From the NCBI RefSeq assembly GCF_000218545.1, contig NC_015671.1:1674001-1738000 (forward strand): DNA of 64,000 bases. Reading direction: 5' to 3'. The DNA comes from Cellulomonas gilvus ATCC 13127. Lineage in GTDB: Bacteria > Actinomycetota > Actinomycetes > Actinomycetales > Cellulomonadaceae. Of this stretch, positions 62,209 to 64,000 are shown piece after piece. The notes beneath the pieces were generated by a model. It worked only from the letters and a program-made list of their open reading frames with translations, was not told where the DNA came from and ran no database searches. Both the position numbers and the translations under genes were made by a program. Each line of letters begins with the position of its first letter. Position 1 is the stretch's first letter.

Positions 62209-64000
62209 GTGCTGCGCACCCACACCGCCGGCTCGCTCCGGGCCGAGCACATCGGCACCACCGTCACCCTCACGGGCTGGGTGGACCGGCGGCGCGATCA
62301 CGGCGGCGTCGCGTTCGTGGACCTGCGGGACGCGTCGGGCATCGCGCAGGTCGTGATCCGCGACGAGGCCGTCGCGCACGGGCTGCGCGCGGAGTACGTC
62401 CTGCAGGTGACCGGCGAGGTCGGCCGGCGTCCCGAGGGCAACGAGAACGCCAACCTCGCGACGGGTGACGTCGAGGTGGTCGCGACCGACGTCGTCGTGC
62501 TCAACGAGTCGGCGCCGCTGCCGTTCCAGGTCTCGTCGTCGCTCGACGAGCAGGTGGGCGAGGAGGTGCGGCTCAAGCACCGCTACCTCGACCTGCGCCG
62601 TCCCGCGCCCGCGCGCGCCATCCGGCTGCGTTCGCAGGTCAACCGCGCCGCCCGCGCGGTGCTCGAGGCGCACGACTTCGTCGAGGTCGAGACGCCCACG
62701 CTCACGCACTCGACGCCCGAGGGTGCGCGGGACTTCCTGGTCCCGGCGCGACTCTCGCCCGGCAGCTGGTACGCCCTGCCCCAGTCGCCGCAGCTGTTCA
62801 AGCAGCTGCTCATGGTCGCCGGGCTCGAGCGGTACTACCAGATCGCGCGGTGCTACCGCGACGAGGACTTCCGCGCCGACCGTCAGCCCGAGTTCACGCA
62901 GCTCGACGTCGAGATGAGCTTCGTCGAGCAGGACGACGTGATCGAGCTGGCCGAGGAGGTGCTCGTCGCGCTGTGGCGCCTGATCGACGTCGAGATCCCG
63001 ACGCCGATCCGCCGCATGACGTTCGCGGAGGCGATGGAGCGCTACGGCACGGACAAGCCGGACCTGCGGTTCGGGCTCGAGCTCGTGGACCTCACCACGT
63101 ACTTCGCGGCGACGCCGTTCCGTGTGTTCCAGGCCCCGTACGTCGGTGCGGTCGTCCAGCCCGGCGGCGCGAGCACCCCGCGTCGTGGCTTCGATGCGTG
63201 GCAGGAGTGGGCCAAGCAGCGCGGCGCCAAGGGTCTGGCGTACGTCACGGTGGGCGAGGACGGCGAGCTCGGCGGTCCCGTGGCCAAGAACATCACCGAG
63301 GACGAGCGGGCGGGCCTGGCCGCGGCGACCGGTGCGCAGCCCGGTGACGCGATCTTCTTCGCGGCCGGCAAGCAGAGCGAGGCGCGTGCGCTGCTCGGCG
63401 CGGCCCGCCTCGAGGTCGGCCGTCGCGGTGGGCTCATCGACGAGAGCGAGTGGTCGTTCGTGTGGGTCGTCGACGCACCGCTGTTCAAGCCCACGGGTGA
63501 GGACGACGACGTGGCGGTCGGCGGCGGCTCGTGGACCGCGGTGCACCACGCGTTCACATCGCCGACGCCGGAGTGGATCGACCGGTTCGAGGAGGCCCCC
63601 GGCGAGGCCCTCGCGTACGCGTACGACATCGTCTGCAACGGCAACGAGATCGGCGGCGGGTCGATCCGTATCCACCGTCGCGACGTGCAGGAGCGGGTGT
63701 TCGACGTCATGGGCATCGGGCCGGCCGAGGCGCAGGAGAAGTTCGGCTTCCTGCTCGACGCCTTCCAGTTCGGCGCGCCGCCGCACGGCGGGATCGCGTT
63801 CGGGTGGGACCGCATCGTCGCGCTCATGAGCGGTGCGGACTCGATCCGCGACGTCATCGCGTTCCCCAAGTCCGGCGGTGGCTACGACCCGCTCACGCAG
63901 GCACCTGCGCCGATCTCGCCCGAGCAGCGGCGTGAGGCGGGCGTCGACGCCAAGCCGAAGGCCGTCAAGGACGCCGCGACGGCCCCGGAGGCGGCGCCGG
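62209..64000 (+). CDS. aspS: Aspartyl-tRNA synthetase, 5' part (3' end outside window)
   Basis: The first 597 codons are present, with the stop outside the window. The N-terminal OB-fold anticodon domain ([20 protein letters not shown]), the class II core with [20 protein letters not shown], the bacterial-type insertion GAD domain and motif 3 ([12 protein letters not shown]) are all visible. It charges tRNA-Asp; bacteria of this kind often use a nondiscriminating form with GatCAB, which cannot be judged here. GTG 62209 follows AAGGACC. The low-complexity Lys/Ala-rich end at 63940-64000 is typical of an actinobacterial tail. Confidence 0.96.
   Translation, partial: MLRTHTAGSLRAEHIGTTVTLTGWVDRRRDHGGVAFVDLRDASGIAQVVIRDEAVAHGLRAEYVLQVTGEVGRRPEGNENANLATGDVEVVATDVVVLNESAPLPFQVSSSLDEQVGEEVRLKHRYLDLRRPAPARAIRLRSQVNRAARAVLEAHDFVEVETPTLTHSTPEGARDFLVPARLSPGSWYALPQSPQLFKQLLMVAGLERYYQIARCYRDEDFRADRQPEFTQLDVEMSFVEQDDVIELAEEVLVALWRLIDVEIPTPIRRMTFAEAMERYGTDKPDLRFGLELVDLTTYFAATPFRVFQAPYVGAVVQPGGASTPRRGFDAWQEWAKQRGAKGLAYVTVGEDGELGGPVAKNITEDERAGLAAATGAQPGDAIFFAAGKQSEARALLGAARLEVGRRGGLIDESEWSFVWVVDAPLFKPTGEDDDVAVGGGSWTAVHHAFTSPTPEWIDRFEEAPGEALAYAYDIVCNGNEIGGGSIRIHRRDVQERVFDVMGIGPAEAQEKFGFLLDAFQFGAPPHGGIAFGWDRIVALMSGADSIRDVIAFPKSGGGYDPLTQAPAPISPEQRREAGVDAKPKAVKDAATAPEAAP

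Overview
The window is very GC-rich DNA with dense, often 1-4 bp overlapping genes, GTG/TTG starts and CDSs on both strands. It carries phosphatidylinositol-mannoside synthesis genes, an SsgA-like protein and a thrS-to-aspS gene order that matches the one I know from Mycobacterium tuberculosis (thrS, HIT, pgsA, acyltransferase, pimA, pdxS, pdxT, yebC, ruvCAB, yajC-secDF, apt, rel, cyclophilin, glyoxalase-like, hisS, Rv2578c-like, aspS). This points to an actinobacterium, most likely a Cellulomonas-like member of the Micrococcales; the genus is inference.

Bases 1-6113 hold a phospho-signalling operon: the end of a PknG-type kinase, a PP2C phosphatase and an FHA protein that both begin with paired zinc ribbons, a von Willebrand A protein, and three consecutive AIM24-family proteins. 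A convergent acyltransferase/SGNH gene (6163-8272) is broken by two independent lesions. A tRNA-Gly/Cys/Val cluster follows.

Bases 8679-18927 are a decayed integrative island. It is bounded by a 48-bp direct repeat that is the 3' part of tRNA-Val(GAC). Inside are a truncated tyrosine integrase and a nested pile of insertion sequences: an IS256 element, an IS3 element interrupted by an intact IS110 element, and an IS30 fragment inserted in a second IS3 element. Beyond these lie lower-GC cargo genes that look like defence or restriction functions: a 724-residue methylase/specificity-like protein with a candidate HEPN motif, a helicase N-terminus fused by deletion to an McrC-like nuclease C-terminus, an HNH endonuclease, and a winged-helix fragment.

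Bases 18998-31452 are accessory chromosomal genes: a small heat-shock protein under a CIRCE operator, a CDGSH/haem-oxygenase-like pair, an amino-acid permease, a zinc alcohol dehydrogenase, an NAD(P)HX dehydratase, a phosphatase/epimerase pair, DUF72, a ferredoxin-like protein and an OmpR-type two-component system. Bases 31453-34831 hold a membrane protein, the folate pair pabB/pabC and an SsgA-like gene.

From tRNA-Val(CAC) at 35179 to the right edge lies the conserved housekeeping block: threonyl-tRNA synthetase, phosphatidylinositol-phosphate synthase and early PIM enzymes, PLP synthase subunits, the Holliday-junction genes (ruvA has a LexA-type box upstream), the Sec accessory complex, adenine salvage, (p)ppGpp metabolism, cyclophilin, hisS, an SOS-box-preceded radical SAM gene, and the 5' part of aspS. 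Several genes have a TAnnnT-like -10 ending 6-8 bases before the start codon, which suggests leaderless transcripts.
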